The notes: generated from the letters alone by a model not told the origin. Counted from the stretch's first letter, positions 11,717 to 26,399 are shown. The stretch is 64,000 nucleotides of DNA from Strix aluco (GCF_031877795.1 NC_133934.1:25609716-25673715); one strand, 5' to 3'. Numbers and translations are program-made.

Positions 11717-14700
11717 AACTACTCTGCAATAATCATATCCTTAATTGTCATTATTGCAGGAACAATACTTAACCTAGCCATTGCCTAGAGTTGTATCAGT
11801 GCCTAGATAGATATATTATATCCCTCTATGATATCTGTGTGATATATGATACAGATCTCTTTATCATATGTATAATGTATATTACAGAGAAATATTATCA
11901 CCTAGAATTATGTTAGGTAAAAATCCTAGATTCTTAAATCACTTCACAGGGAACATATAAGTAGTATATGGTACTAGAGGGTTTTTTTAAGGATTCATTT
12001 GACCTTTATTCAGCCTCCTAAAGTAAACACCCAAATTATTCCATAGAATCCATCAAGAGTGTTAAGTCAACAAAAGGCCTTGTATCTCCAAATATTTGCT
12101 TCTGGTGATAGCACACTACAAATAGAAACCATAATCAGTATTCCCACCTGATGTTTATGAAATGTAATCTCATCTCAGCTATTGAGGGCCTATGGTAAAA
12201 GTAAGAAAGTCCTGCTGAATATTTTCACATTCCTTCAGTTCAAAATATTTTGACTGAAAAAAAGCAAAGGCATTTTTTTCCAGTGGTGTTTGTCCATACG
12301 TCACAGTAACAACAGAGTGCAAGGAAAATCAAAACAGTGCTGCTGAATAAGGTCAGATCCTTCACTTAATTGTCCACTGCAAGGAATTCTGACAAGAGGA
12401 TTTTTTTTTTCCCTTTAAAATATGAAATACCCTTTTTCGAGAGAAAAATTAGAGTCCAACAGGGGTGTAAATTCTGTCAAGAGAAAACACTGCCAGGTAG
12501 TAACACTCTGTAAACTTAGTGTTGGTAGTTTACGCTGCTTCCCTGTCAGCCTTTCATCCTGCATGGATGAAAAGACTGGTTATGGTCTAGAGGGGGGCTG
12601 GGATGCAGAAGGACTGGGATGCAGGAGGAGGACTGGCCCCTTGGGCAGCTCAGAGTAACTGGAGTAGCAGTTAGAGTCTAAGACATGCTAGTGAAGTTGG
12701 CATTTGCCATAGATTCACATTTGTGGTTAAAAGCAACCCAGCTTTTTACTCCACCTTTCATGCAATTTATAGTTGAAAAGCAGCTGAAATCTAGCAGAAG
12801 AGTAAGCAATAGTTTGAATTGCATTTTGCTGTTAGGAGACAAATTATACAGATAAATTTTGCTGTTTCTTGTGAGGCCACTGATAGTATCAGAGCTGGAA
12901 AAAAGTAACGATGTCATCAGAGTAATAGGAAGGGGAGCAAGAGATGATTAATTGGCACACTGTCAGTGGTCCTCATTGCTCAAGCTGACATGGAAACAAC
13001 GTTACAGTGTTTGAGGAAACCCATGAGAATGAATGAGAACAAAACTTGGGAACTATTGAGTGAAATCAGAGGTTTTCTGAAGCAGGACATTCTGCTTCAG
13101 CAAAGGAGGTGAGATTGTGACTGCATGTTTGTCTCTTCATAAAATCACTAACCAGTTTAGGTTGTAACTTTTGAAAGAGCCCAACAAAGCTCTGACTCTT
13201 GCACAGGACATCTGACTGATGCACTTTCTAGTCACAAAGTCCACCGCTGCTTGCTAAGGTAGACAGCACATAAATAAGGGTACATATCAAGATCAGTTCA
13301 GCTGAGCATTGCAGAGCAAGGAGCTCTGCACCTTAAAATAGGAACACAGATCTATTTTAGCAGCCGAGAAGGTTACCAGCTCCAATACAGCCATGCCAAG
13401 AGCTTGTGGTTTTGTCAGCTGAGGAAATGTTGGCATGTGATTCTTGCCTGTCATGCAGCTTACAAGCCTTTTCAGGTAGGGGATAATAGTGTTTTCAGGT
13501 TAACTTAGGGTGGTGAATATGGTGGGGAAAGGGATTATTTTTGCTCCTTTTGCATTGTTGTGGTTTCCTCCCCCCCTGTTGTACAGATAAGTAATAATAC
13601 AGATATTGCTGACTGTTTCTGTGTTCAGAGGGCTGTAATACTACCAGTGGATGATAAATCTATCTATAGTAAATAATTCTGTGGAGAACTGCCCTATTGA
13701 CACCTGGAATTTTGTCTCGCTCAGTCCCACTCTCTTTCTTCCAACCCTTTTTTCTATTTTCTGACTCTTGTAGGTTTATATTAGTCTGTCTGGTCAAATG
13801 GCTATACCTGTGAATATCCCAAATAATGATAGAGAGGCGCTTTTTTGTTTGCTTGTTTGTGCTATGGTCAGCGCATCTTCTTTTCTTTGACAAGTAAAGT
13901 TTCTTCATGTGTTTAACAGCATTGTTGACATTGTATTTGGTGCCTCAGTGCTGGCTGACCTGCTGGGAACCTCTAAGCCATCACGGCAACCCAGAAGGAT
14001 CCTACATAGCTCCTAAGTCTTGCAGTAAATGTGAAATGGAAATCATGGCTCACTGTTTCTCTGGGGATCTTCTGTCAGCTAAAAATAAGTCACTTCATCA
14101 TTAGAAATTAGCTGGTAAAATTTAGGTCCTGGAAGTATAGGCAACATAAGGCAAAATTTAATCTCTAATGAGTCACTTCTGAGTCAGGGAAGAAAGAAAC
14201 CATTTTATGTTTGAATGCGTCTCTTATCTACCGCCACCCTGCAAACTTAGCTAATTGTCATTGTCATTCTCACAGCACTTCAAATACACATGCTTTGCTA
14301 TCTTCAATATTGCCATCAGGTTCACACCAGAATAAGCTTCTAAACCAAAAGAATCAGAGGTGCCACATTAAATTAGCTTGTCCAGAGCTCCAGTTAAAAT
14401 TTTATTGTAATGAGTAGACAACAAAATGAAGATATTTCAGGTATCTTCAGAAGTGTGGTGGCTGTCAGCTAATGCTAAGATTGAGTATTGTCTTGAACGT
14501 AAATTGTTGCCTTACATAGAAAAGGGACCAATCAAGAAAAATCTCCACCTCTTTGTCAGAAAAATGTGATCCAAAAATGTTACGTTGGTCCTTCTTTTTA
14601 GTACACAAAAGTGGGACTACGGATACTCTTCACATTATTCCATTACTTTTTATATAAGATCCTTTTGCTTTTGAGAATGGAGAGAGCAAATTTTTTTTTC

Positions 14701-16767
14701 AGTGGCATAGAAACCAAATCTGAGTAACTGCATTGGTTTTAAATTGGTTTAATTGTCAGTGGTTGCTATCTTATTCTCCACAGCTATAAGATTAAAAATT
14801 GCTATTTTTTCATAAAATAGGTAGTAATTCAAGGAACTCTCTTAAGTCACTCAATTATAGTGTAGCACACCCATAAACAAATGATCAGAATTAGGTGAAC
14901 ATGTTTTCTGAAATACTGAGCAGAAAGGGGTTTACCCTTTAAAAAGTTGTGGTAACTTCTGCAATTTTTTCCTAAAGACTTGCTCCCACAGAAAAATGCT
15001 GCTTGTCCTATTTATATTTTTTCAGTGAAGTTACTGATATTAAGACTGATTATGAAAGACTTATAATAGCTATGATGATACAAGTTTTATGAAATGAGAA
15101 ATATGATAACCTGCAATATTGTACTAAGATTTAAAATTGCTCAGAAGTCCTGAAAGTCAAAACTCTAATTACAGCCTGGAGTACTGTAGATGAAACTTGT
15201 ATGTAGTGATGACTCTTTATCTATCTATCTATCTAGGCAACTACAAAACGTTAGCTGTGCTGCAAACTTACTATGCTGCTTTATTTCCTTGTCTGTCCTG
15301 TCCTACAGCACTTTATGAAAAAGTACTACACCTTTATACTCAGCAGTGGGTTATGTGATTATTTTTTACCTCTTCAGTACTGTGTTGTACTGTCTAGAGT
15401 TTAAATTTGCTGCAATGTTTGTTAACAATGTTTGCAATGTATGCTAACAGTAGTAGAAGTTCCTCACACAATATAGGGAAGGGAAGAAAATCAGAGGCTG
15501 TGTGTTTAAAAAGTAAATATCCAAAATGTATGTGCCACACGTTTTGGGATGTACTAAGAAAACTGCAGCTATTGCATGATTCAAAGTTTGTAGCATGGGG
15601 AACTGAGTGACTTGTGTCTGTGTATTTATCTGCATTGGTTTTAGAGCATGAGCTGAATGCTGTAGTTAATCATTTCAGCTAAGAATTTAGAATAGTGTGT
15701 TCAGTAAGTCTTCTTGCTAACAGTTTATCTGGTGTGTGACTGAGCTCACATACTGCTGCTTCATGAAAAGAAAGATGTGAATGGTTGTCTGTGCCTGCAT
15801 GGCATGCTTCGTGCTTGCCCACACTGATGATGAGCCCATGTGTATTTGCTATATATGGGATTTATTCTTCCAGTTTACTTCATACTTACTAACCTTTTAA
15901 TTTATAAAACAGATTATTGCTTTAAAGCAAGTCTTTAAATAGAAAAGCATCATCTCATCTTACTGACACTGAATTGCTTGAGAATTCTTTAATGGCGTTT
16001 TTGTCAGGAAGACTTTGTTCCAGCAAATATTTCCATCTATAGAGGAAATTGTACAATTTTCTCTACATTAATATTGTATTAAAATACACCAGCAGTATGT
16101 ACAATAAAGTAACAGTAGAGTGCTGTAATAAAGAACAGGTTTCAGAATGCAGTGTTAAAGCTTCATAATCCAATATAGTCATCAGCTGGCACCTACAGAA
16201 ACTTTGTTCTCTCTCTTTGTCATTGGTGCACAATACCTATAGTTCATTCACCAAAGAGGGTTTGAATGGCAGTTGTGGCCTGTCTACATGTCATCAGATT
16301 TGGGCTCTTCCATGTCAACAGAGCAAACATACTGTAGAGCCACCAAGCCATCCTGGCCTCTTTGCTGACTACAGAAGTGGCAATAAATGCCTCCTCAAAT
16401 AGAGCTGTCCTGGGTTATCTGGCGCTTGTTTGTGGACAAATGAAAGCTTTAAATTTGGGTCCAGAAGTGTAAACTATATATTACTTAACTTGTTTTTCTG
16501 TTACTTAATACTGTGGTTCTGTCTCTTCCTTACTTCCTTACTAACAGCCTTCTCACTTTAATAAACCTTTTCCCTTTTTTCAGAGTGATTCATATGCTAA
16601 ATGGAAAGTTAATGCTGCTTCAGTCCCAAACAGATATTCTAAGGACAAATCTGATTTTAACACAACTAGGAATGGAAAGATAGTCCTTCAGAATCAATAA
16701 TATTGCTCCCTTTGCAGAGCCTGTACTGAAGGGTTTCTGCAGTGCTGGTTTTGTACCATGTCATATT
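11717..16767. other. Intergenic stretch with minor simple repeats
   Basis: AT-rich noncoding sequence. A short TA/GATA-rich tract lies at about 11,800-11,890, and a TATC microsatellite of about 4.5 units at 15,218-15,235. No exon or known interspersed repeat was recognised. Confidence 0.5.
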
Positions 16768-16800
16768 TTCCTAAGAAGTTTCAAACAAACTTCTTAGGAA
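16768..16800. repeat. Perfect 14-bp inverted repeat with 5-nt loop
   Basis: The left arm 16,768-16,781 (TTCCTAAGAAGTTT) is exactly complementary to the right arm 16,787-16,800, separated by CAAAC. It is too short for a typical microRNA precursor. It lies in otherwise featureless intergenic DNA. Confidence 0.8.
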
Positions 16801-19800
16801 TTTGACTTGGGCTTCTTCTTTTCCTGTTACCCATCTCTATCTGCAAGTACATTTTTTGCCTATGAAGTGCTTTCCTTCCTCAAGAGTAAAGCTTTTGTAA
16901 ACTTCTTTTTTTATTATTTTGTTAGTCTTTTTTTTAAGGTTTGGTTACCATATGATCCGAAGCATTACACTATGAACTATCAATTCCTAATATAGATCTA
17001 ATTGTATGGTGATCATACATCCCTAGACAAGGCAGACATATCTCTTACTGGTATCAGATAATTATGCTAGAGGAGGCAATTATTATGAATTGCTTATAGC
17101 GTTATTTGCAAAGAGTTAATTACTGTTTGTGATGTTATGAAGCTTTTGTTGTTATATAAGAAAGAAACTATAGTTTAAATCAAACACACTTAAACTTTTT
17201 CAATGCATTCCCATTCTGGGACATGGGGTAGAATTGCAAGACATTATAATACTACTTCTTTTGATCATGTATCATTTCAATCTTGCCGTGAAAAACATGC
17301 ATCCTATGACTAGCCTATCACCCACAAAATATGAACAAGCAGGAAGTAGCTTTGAGTCTGAGTATTTGGCAAGTAAACCAGGAATAAAAATGAGCATAAT
17401 TATGCTAATCAGAAAGCAAATCTCCAAACAATTTCTAAAGCAGTGAAGGCATCGAGCCAAATACCTAGTGAGATATTTGCATTTACCGAGCAAGTACATG
17501 ACACCAGAAAAATTGATTAATACAGGAATGACTACAGAACCAAATTGTTCTCAGAGGTGGCAACATTAATTCCTTTCAACAATTTGGTCACGAAAGGTAG
17601 AAAGCAAAACAAAACCCCTAGACCCATAGCGAAGTTTCAGAGTCTTTACTAAAGATTATTACTGTGTTAATTTACTTAAGTTTTCTATATGTTAACAATA
17701 GGACTTCAGACAGTAAAATTTAGTTGAATACAACTTCAGCTTAAAGTTTTAAGCAAAATGGGATATAGGAAAGATGGTAGTTTTCCAAATGCATGGAGGT
17801 CCTGTTATGTTCTCAGTATTTCTTTTCATTCCTTGATAATAGAACGTCATGGAAACAGGAATATTGTAACAGCATAAGGAACAGTCAAGATATTTTTTAT
17901 TCACTGACATTTGTTTTCTATTGCACAATTTTAAAGACAAGTAGAGGAAACTCCTGCCCTCAAATTACAGGAAAACTACACTAAATTATGAAACAATTGC
18001 TACCTGGCAGAAACATGGGGATTTTTTACAAGACAGGACATGGAGAATGCAGTTCTATCTCAACTATTACAGCAGTATCTCTGTAATTATTTCTGCTATG
18101 ACCAAGAGAGGGCATCCTTTTCCTATTAAATCATGACATGACTAGAAATAATAAAAGCTTTTGAAGAACCTAGTTAGTTTTTTTAACTATTCTGTTACAT
18201 TTTAACTAAAACTTTTTGAAGTTCAAAAATGCAGCTGCAGTTCAATCTCCAAGTTGTTTGAAGCCATCTTAAGACCTGCTATACAAATTTCTCAGTATCA
18301 TCTTTCATTGAGTGCTTGTATGGTTTCAGTAGGATATGCTTTATCTCTTCTACCAAGAATAAATACTCTACATTAGTAAGAGTCTAACTCTTTTAAATCA
18401 GCTTCTTAATTGCAGCTTTTTTTATTTATTTAGGAAAAGCAAGGTAGGGCATTTAGTATTACCTTCTTCTTAGAGCAGCTTTCTAGCACAAATGTGAAGC
18501 TACTAACTTTCCATATTTTAGATACTGTTTCCTCAATCAATGGGACATCAGATAAATCTTTTGCATGTGAGCTCAGTTTTGCTGGCTGTAAAACAAATAT
18601 TTCAACTTTGGTGGTGTAAACTGTGGAGTGTAGCTGTATATTACAAAAGCATACTATGCCAGTTTTTTTAAAGCAACCGCCTTTCCCCTTTGATATTGCC
18701 ATCATGCCTCTCAGTCATGCATTTACAAGCCTGAGCATTCAATGGGAACTGCTGCAGGTTCAGCACTTTTGAGAAACAGCTTACTTAAAAGTCTAAAGTT
18801 GGATTTAGAAGCTTAACATTTTTGGGAAACTTGTCATAATCCTCATAACTTATTGGTGTTAAGGCAAATATCTATCCAGTATATTTATGCTGCAACCACT
18901 TTAGATTTCTTTACTTCTACTCTGGATAACTAATACTGGTTAAGGAAACCTTTCCATAATTTAGGGCGAGAGAACTGTCAGAATCACTCTCAATCCCATT
19001 TCTGTAACAGACAGAACTGTGTTGTCCAAATCAAGTTGTAGGCTTAGTAAGTCTACCTAGGTATTCAGAAATTTACCTAATAAGGGAAGAAAATTTAATT
19101 ACAATTACAACAGACCTGAAGAACATAGATAAAAATAGTGTACCCCACTCATAAAGGAATTGGGCCAAAATAATCTGTGCATATTACTTTTTAATTCTGT
19201 GAAACCAAAGCATTAAATACTTCACTTTTGTCACAGAATAATTTGAATCATTTGCATAAAGGGTGAGTTCAAGATCATGTGTTTATTAGTCAGACTATTT
19301 TTATTTTTCACTTAAACTTGCATTTTTGAGCTTTAAAAGTGAAGCAACATCTAAGAGAAGGGCAACAATCCAAAATATACTTGAAAAGAACTGGCATTAG
19401 CTCTAACTTTGTCCTATCTGTTGAACAAACGTAAGTTAATTTGTCCTTGAACTGGATGCTGTCTAGAACAAAACAGAAAAAGCACGTTTTAGTGGTTCAG
19501 CTGCCACAGGATCTGAGATCTGCCTGCCTGCCAGAGGTCAGGAGTTTATGCTAAACAGTGGAAATTAGACAAGACTTTCAGTTGTGAACAAGAGGCTTAC
19601 AATAAACAATGGAGAAGAAATTTCCAAGAGGAAATATAAAATAGCCTGACAATCCTTGGGTTAGCTGGTAGACAACAGAAGTGGAGAATAAATACTAAAA
19701 TTCAAGCCAGGAATTCAATATCCACTACATCCTTCCTTCTCTTCCCCTGTTTCCCCCCCTGCCTCTCATCAGGTTACAAGAACAGTGCTTTACTTAAGAC

Positions 19801-20336
19801 AACATCCCCTTCTGAGGGCTATATGTGCTTTTTGAAATGTGCAATGTGCGCTGCAATTTTCCAGTCAATCTGTGCTATAGAATCAAAGCTTTCTCTCCTG
19901 CCTCCCACTGGTATTTCAAGCTAGTGATGAAAGTGGAAACTAATAAAATACCTTGGAATTTTCAGACTGTACAAAGGTAGGACATGTGTGCGCTTTAAGC
20001 TGTGAGAACCTACAGCTAACTTTAACTCGTTAGCTGTAATACACTATAATTTATAGTCCTTTTCTTTCTTTCTGTAGGTACCATAAATATCAATTGCTGT
20101 GTCCCAATTGGCAGTAAATGGAGAATGGTTATGCACTAAAAGCACAGAGAAAGTGGGGGAACTGGGTAGAAAAGTTTAAATGTAATATCTGCATATATAA
20201 CAAGAAAATACCACTGACTGTGACATTCACTTTCTGTTAGCTTTTCACACATTTTCTGTACAGCTGTATCACAGTAATGCAAAAGTCAGCAATGAAAAAT
20301 TTAGGTTCCTTGCTAGAACGTACAACATCCCATGTA
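16801..20336. other. Intergenic stretch, nothing recognised
   Basis: AT-rich sequence. Short open frames occur on both strands, but none has exon-like boundaries or a recognisable protein. Confidence 0.5.
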
Positions 20337-20685
20337 TCACAGAATCACAGAACGGTTGAGGTTGGAGGAGACCTCTGGATCTCATTTGGCCCAACCCCCC
20401 TGCTCAAGCAGGGCCACTAAGAGCCAGTTGCCCAGAATCGTGTCCAGACAGCTTTTGCATATGTCCAAGGATGGAGACTCCACAACCTCCCCGAGCAACC
20501 TGTACCAGTGCTCAGTCACCCTCACAGTAAAAAGGTATTTCCTAATGTTCACCTGGAACCTCCTGTGTTTCAGTTCGTGCCTGTTTCCTCTTGTCCTGTC
20601 ACTGGGCACCTCTGAAAAGAGCCTGGCTCCATCCCCTTTGCTTCCTCCCTTCAGGTATTTATACACATTGATAAAACCCCCCTGC
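20337..20685 (-). mobile_element. CR1 LINE 3' fragment, antisense
   Basis: The + strand starts with TCACAGAATCACAGAA, the complement of the tandem CR1 3' tail ATTCTGTG. It continues with the complement of the end of CR1 ORF2: the DRTRGN motif and the region coding VVESPSLD are readable on the minus strand. The element is severely 5'-truncated (about 350 bp), as is usual for avian CR1. It is an inactive relic. Confidence 0.9.
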
Positions 20686-23639
20686 ACAAACCATAGCTGT
20701 AGATAACTGGATTTTTAAAAAATCCTTATTGATAACAGTTAACTGGTAATCTCTCATGTTGTTTCAGCATGTGCAAAATTGTATGCTATATTGAAAGTTT
20801 CCCTAGGAAACATCTTTTTATGATGCCTGTGAAATTTCTAAGATAACATATGTAAGGCCAAGTAGTCTATGACTTCAGACTTTTGTTAGCTCTTTGGCAG
20901 ATCTCATCAGCTTACACCAGCCTTAATAAATGTGCCTTTTATTCTGTAACACAGCAAACACATCTGTTACCTGAAGAACCACAAATAATTACTTGTGCTA
21001 ACAGTTAGTGCTAAACTTATGTGAGGCATTGAAAATGCAAGACATTGCTGGCTTCTAACTTGTCGCTGCTATCTGTATTTCAGGTGTTAACTGAAACACA
21101 TTGAATCTGACAAATTGGTATGTGGGCACTGACAAAAAGAGAGAAAATATGCCTACATCAAACCATTAACTGCTTGTCACATCTCTTATGTTTGCAGTGC
21201 CCCTATTCCTATGGCGGGTGGCTGCACATGACAGCAAGTGCAAAGCCTTGCTCACACCTTGTTAAGCACCCACCAGAAGAGGACAAAACAACTATCTGCC
21301 AGTATTCCATACTTGTTTCTCCTTTCTTCCTTCTACTTTCTTCCCTACATTTTCTTCCTTGGATTTCCTTCCAGTGGTGACACTCTTCAGTGTGAAAACT
21401 GTGACAAAGAAATACCTTACAAGGTGCAACAAATAGCCTTCCTTGCAGCTTACAGCCAAATGACAACCAAAAAATATGTAACAGATATGTTAGATAAACC
21501 TCTTTCATCAGCCAGAAAAGTAGCATCAAATATATAATTTATCAAAATGCCATGTTTATTGACAATTACAGAAATCACATGCTGTTTTGACTTGGGAATG
21601 ATCTTGTCTGTGACCTTAGACTGAGTTGAAATTCAAACTTCATTAAATTTCTTTCAGGATTTCTCTTTTGTTGTAGTTATATTGTGCTTAGAGAGCAATC
21701 TGTAGTAGTAACATCTGCTGTGCCAGCAGAAGGCCCGTGGGCCTAAAAGTTCTCCAGAGGGTTGCAGACTGATTCCTGGTCTTTCTGACTGACCAATAAG
21801 ACTGTCTCTACAGTCTACTTTTCTACCCAACACAGCATTAGCTCCATGAAATACAATTTGAACAGCATGACATGGTCCAAAGATGTCCTGTGTTGTGGCT
21901 GACTTGCAGCCATGAGTGATTTTGAAGCTTTACAGTCATTTTGTTGTTGTTTGTGGGTTTTTTTATTTCAGAGAGCAGGCATGTTCATGGACTGGCATGC
22001 TTTGAGAAGAAATTATGTTATTTAACTACCACACACACCGACTGGTTCTCTCAAAGTTGGACTAAGCCCTTTAAAAAACCCTCATAGCATAAAATTCAAA
22101 ACTTACCAGAAAATACTGATGAGCACCATTGTGATAATTTTGCTAATTTTTCTTCCTATCTGCAAGTTAAATAAAGCAGTTTACTGCTATGGTGCTATGG
22201 CTAAAGAAATAACACAGTTAACAAGCACATGCTATTTAGTTCATAGTGGGATGAAAGCCTGTGCTGCAGCACCCATACTGAGCCCAAATGACAATATTAA
22301 TTATTCATCTGAAGCTTTTTGCTTCAGGAAGTATAGGTGAAGAGGGATGCTTTAAGTACCCCATTCTGAAATTCTAGCATTAATTTGAATTTAGTAATGG
22401 TTCCACAAAGTTTCAAGTATTTGAAGTTCCCAGAAAGAGAGTAAAAAGTCAGCAAATTTACTTGTTTCATTGGCTGGTTTTTAACTTTTGTTTTTTATTT
22501 TGTTAGCTTCAGTTGGGTTTAGTAACAGCTGGAGAAAAGAAAGGAAACAGACTCCATCCGGTATGACTCCGTTTTATCTGGTTTTTGATCTGTGGTCAAA
22601 CAAATATAACTTTTCTCCAACCCAGTATCTATGGCTTCTCATGAAATACTGTTGGTTTTCTAATTCTTTCTTGGAAATTCAGTTTCTGGGAGAGTGTCTA
22701 GGAAAGATCTAATTGTTAGAATATCTGGTATTTTGAAACCATTTACGTTGTGTTGTTTGCATGAAAATTATTTTAATCACAGGAGCAACTGCAGGCAGCA
22801 GTTGGCTGTTCTTCCTTTTTTCAGCCTCTTCTAGTCCCATTAAATCATGAAGTTCTTAGGACTGTGACACTTCACAAGTTACATGGTTCTGGCCACTCTC
22901 TTCAGAGCAGTCACAGGAGGTATTAGGTAAGGACTTTCAAACAGGTTCTCAGTGACACAGCTGAGCCTACGCTGTGATGGATCCTGATGACCATTTTCCT
23001 CCATCCTGAAGAAAATCTTTGATTTATAGTCAACCTAAGGCACTCAGGAGAAAGAAGAGATGCTCCATGGACCTGTTCCTGTCTGCCAGCACTCCTTCAG
23101 TTCAGTCAATGGTGATACTTTGTCAGGGTGCTTTGCAAAGTCAACATCTTAGTGGCTATATCATTCTTCACTTACACAAATGCTGGGTTTTTTTCTGTGG
23201 TTGCTTCTCTCCTACCTTTAAGAAGCATGGCAGAAGTTCAGTGACATTTTCACAAGGGCAGCCCCTTCCTCATTTGCCTCATCCTTTAAACATGGGACAA
23301 AAGGGATGCTCAGATTGTTCCCATTGAAACACTGTTGGAAAGTGCCTGGACAGTTATATCCTTCACAGGAGTTCATATTCAGAACTTGGTAAGATTGGCA
23401 TGTTACTCTCCTGGCTCCAGATTGTCTGCTCCTCCTCCTGTGTATGCCACCACCACAGTGACCTGGCGTTGCTCAGCAGCCTCAGTACGCCTGCCGTACA
23501 TACTCCCTGTGCATACCATACCCAGGGATTTTCCTCCTACCTTGGCCTGTACTGCAGAGTTGAGCAGGGAAATTCAAACCACTCCTTATAGCTCTCTTTG
23601 TGGCACTTGGTCTAGCTCAGCTTCAGACGGAGACTGACA
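20686..23639. other. Intergenic stretch, nothing recognised
   Basis: No recognised exon or repeat. An open frame of 102 codons at 23,019-23,327 lacks a family match or clear splice sites, and GC content rises slightly toward the CR1 element on the right. Confidence 0.45.
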
Positions 23640-24783
23640 AAAGATAGGGAAAAGCTCCTGATCAGCAAGCGCCTTGCCCCTGATGCTCCAGAGCAATCAG
23701 TCCATGGCCTGGATGAGCGAACGGTCTGCTGGACCAAGCACTGGCTGGATGGAGGGTCCCAGAGAGTGGTGGTCAATGGAGGTAAATCCAGCTGGTGGCC
23801 GGTCACAAGTGGTGTTCCTCAGGGCTTGGTGTTGGGACCATTTCTGTGCAACATCTTTATTGATGATCTTGATAAGGACATAGAGTGTATGATCAGTAAG
23901 TTTGCAGATGATACCAAGTTCAGTGGGAGTGTCGATCTGCATGAAGACAGGGAGGGTCTACAGAGAGACTTGGATAGATTGGATCGGTGGGCCAACGTCA
24001 ATGGGATGAGCTTCAACAAGGCCAAGAGCCAGGTCCTGCACTTGGGCCACAACAACCCCATGCATCGCTACAGGCTTGGGGAGGTGTGGCTGGAGAGCTG
24101 ACTGGAAGAGAAGGATCTGGGGGTTCTAACTGACAAGCAGCTGAACATGAGCCAGCAGTGTGCCCAGGTGGCCAAGAAAGCCAACGGCATCCTGGCTTGT
24201 ATTAGAAACAGTGTGACCAGCAGAAGTAGGGAGGTGATAGTCCCCCTGTACTCTGCACTGGTGAGGCCACACCTGGAGTATTGTGTCCAGTTTTGGGCAC
24301 CTCAATACGAGAGAGATATCGAGGTGCTGGAGCGAGTGCAGAGGAGGGCAACAAAGCTGGTGAAGGGGCTGGAGAACAAATCCTATGAGGAGTGATTGAA
24401 GGAGCTGGGACTGTTCAGTTTGAGGAGGAGAAGGCTGAGGGGAGACCTCATCACTCTCTACAACTACCTGAAAGGACATTGTAGAGAGGTTGGTGCTGGT
24501 CTCTTCTCACAGGTGATTAGTGACAGAACAAGGGGGAATGGCTTTAAACTCCAACAGGGGAGATTTAGACTGGACATTAGGAAAAAATTTTTCACAGAAA
24601 GAGTGGTCAGACAGTGGAATAGGCTGCCCAGGGAGGTGGTGGAGTCACCATCCCTGGGTGTGTTTAAGGGTTGTTTGGATGTGATGTTGGGGGATATGGT
24701 GTAGGGGAGAACTTTGCAGAGTAGGGCTGATGGTTGAACTCGATGATCCCAAGGGTCTTTTCCAACCTGAATGATTCTGTGAA
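23640..24783 (+). mobile_element. CR1 LINE fragment with end of reverse transcriptase ORF2
   Basis: A continuous reading frame from about 23,640 to the TAG at 24,702-24,704 encodes the C-terminal part of CR1 ORF2. Recognisable are [10 protein letters not shown], the SGVPQG motif, the catalytic FADD box (23,901-23,912), HLGHNNPM and DRTRGNG. The frame is interrupted by only two TGA stops (24,099-24,101 and 24,393-24,395). The second replaces an Arg codon usual in the family, as expected from CpG decay. A short 3' UTR ends at the ATTCTGTG tail (24,772-24,783). The element is 5'-truncated and inactive. The left boundary is uncertain by some tens of bases. Confidence 0.92.
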
Positions 24784-26399
24784 AGACGGCTGTTTCCTTT
24801 AGTACTTTGGGAAGCTGATGCCAGATGTCTTGTAATGCAGGAAAGAGAGTTCAGTGTTCTCTGGGCTACACTTCTGCCCAAAAAGTTGTAAGAAATCAAA
24901 CTGGCCATAGGGACTTATCATGGCATCTTCAGGGGATTCCAGCCAAAGCCCAAGCTAAGTTGTAGGAACTGTTTAGACAGAGCAACAGCTTGGCAACTCA
25001 AGCTTCTCTCAAAGACATTATGCTATAAGCTGTAATAATTATTCAATCAACGCAGTATTAACTGTTCTTTAATTCTGGCAGGAGGAACACAATTTATTTA
25101 CCTGAGTGAAATTCAGTTATCTTTTTTTTTCTCAATTTTGCAGCTGAGGGCAGATCTGTGTCCAGCCAGAGAGATGCAGAGGCCAGAGAAGCTGCTGCTG
25201 AAGGATCATTACCAGAGTGCTAGAGAAGACAGATGATTCCAAAAGTGGCCAGACAACATATCTTTTTGTCTGATTTTCTTATTCTTTGGTTCCACTGATC
25301 TTTCATCTCAGAGTTTTTCCAGAAGGGTGACAATAGTTATTTTTACTGATCAGTAGTGCAGAAGGATATTCATTAACATCTTTGGAAGTGATGTGTAGCA
25401 TTTCTCTTGTTCATATGCATTCTGGTAACATATTAATGAACTTTGAAAGGTTTCCAAATATCTGTACAAGTCATTACTTCTGTGAAAATTTTCCCAATTA
25501 GTACTCATTATTCTAATCAGTCACACATGCCATTAATATGTGGTTTAATGTATAAATGATAACACGTAGACATAATATGTTTCAGCTGATAATAATGAGC
25601 AGCTCCAACTAGAAAGGTTGTAATATATAGAAAATTTATTCACAAATAAACAAAAAGCATTCTTCAACATAATAACACCTTCACAATACTGAACAAGCTC
25701 TTTTTAAGAATGGGATTTTTAGCCCCCAATAGTGGGAATGGAGTCAGCCAACTTCTCAGCATGGAATAGGAATCATCCAGGATTCATCTCGGTAATCTCT
25801 CTGAGGGGGCTGTGATGTGAGGCCACGCTGCGCAGAATTAGCAGAAGTAGAGCACTGTGACTGTGACTTCCATAACGAACTTCCTATGGTTGACTCGGTA
25901 ATTAAAAGAGAAACAGAAGTCACATTAAGTTCTGAATTTTGAGACTAAACACTAAAAAAACCAGTTATAGGTCAATTCACTGAAATATCCCCCCTTGCAT
26001 GCCAGAATTCAGCTTGTTCTGGAGTGTACAAGACAGACCAACAGAGGAGGAAAGCTGGAAACTGAATTTCTCCGGGCTGTTTCCCTCTTTACCTCCAGGT
26101 GAATGCATTTTGTTCATATTTTTATTATGGGAAGTATTGGCTACACTGTTGTTAGGATGTCAAAAACCAGACATGGCTAAACACTTTTTTTGGGTCCTTG
26201 GTTTGGTCCTTTCCGTACTATCACATTACAGACAGTAAATGAAGATACCACCTACACAGCTAATGCATCAAAGTAGATGACTCTATGTCCGCATTTTGCT
26301 TATAATCTGTATCCCAAATTACGGTTCTTCTGAGATCATCCCTCAATTATATTGTCTTTGAAAAGAAATCTAAGTAGCCTTAGCCCAACGCCCGTGAAA
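24784..26399. other. Sequence upstream of the PGM2 CpG island, nothing recognised
   Basis: AT-rich noncoding DNA between the CR1 copy and the PGM2 promoter island. No exon or interspersed repeat was recognised. Confidence 0.5.

Noticed and set aside
23766-24704. Three adjacent open frames read as host genes
   Set aside because: They are one CR1 ORF2 frame split by two TGA codons.
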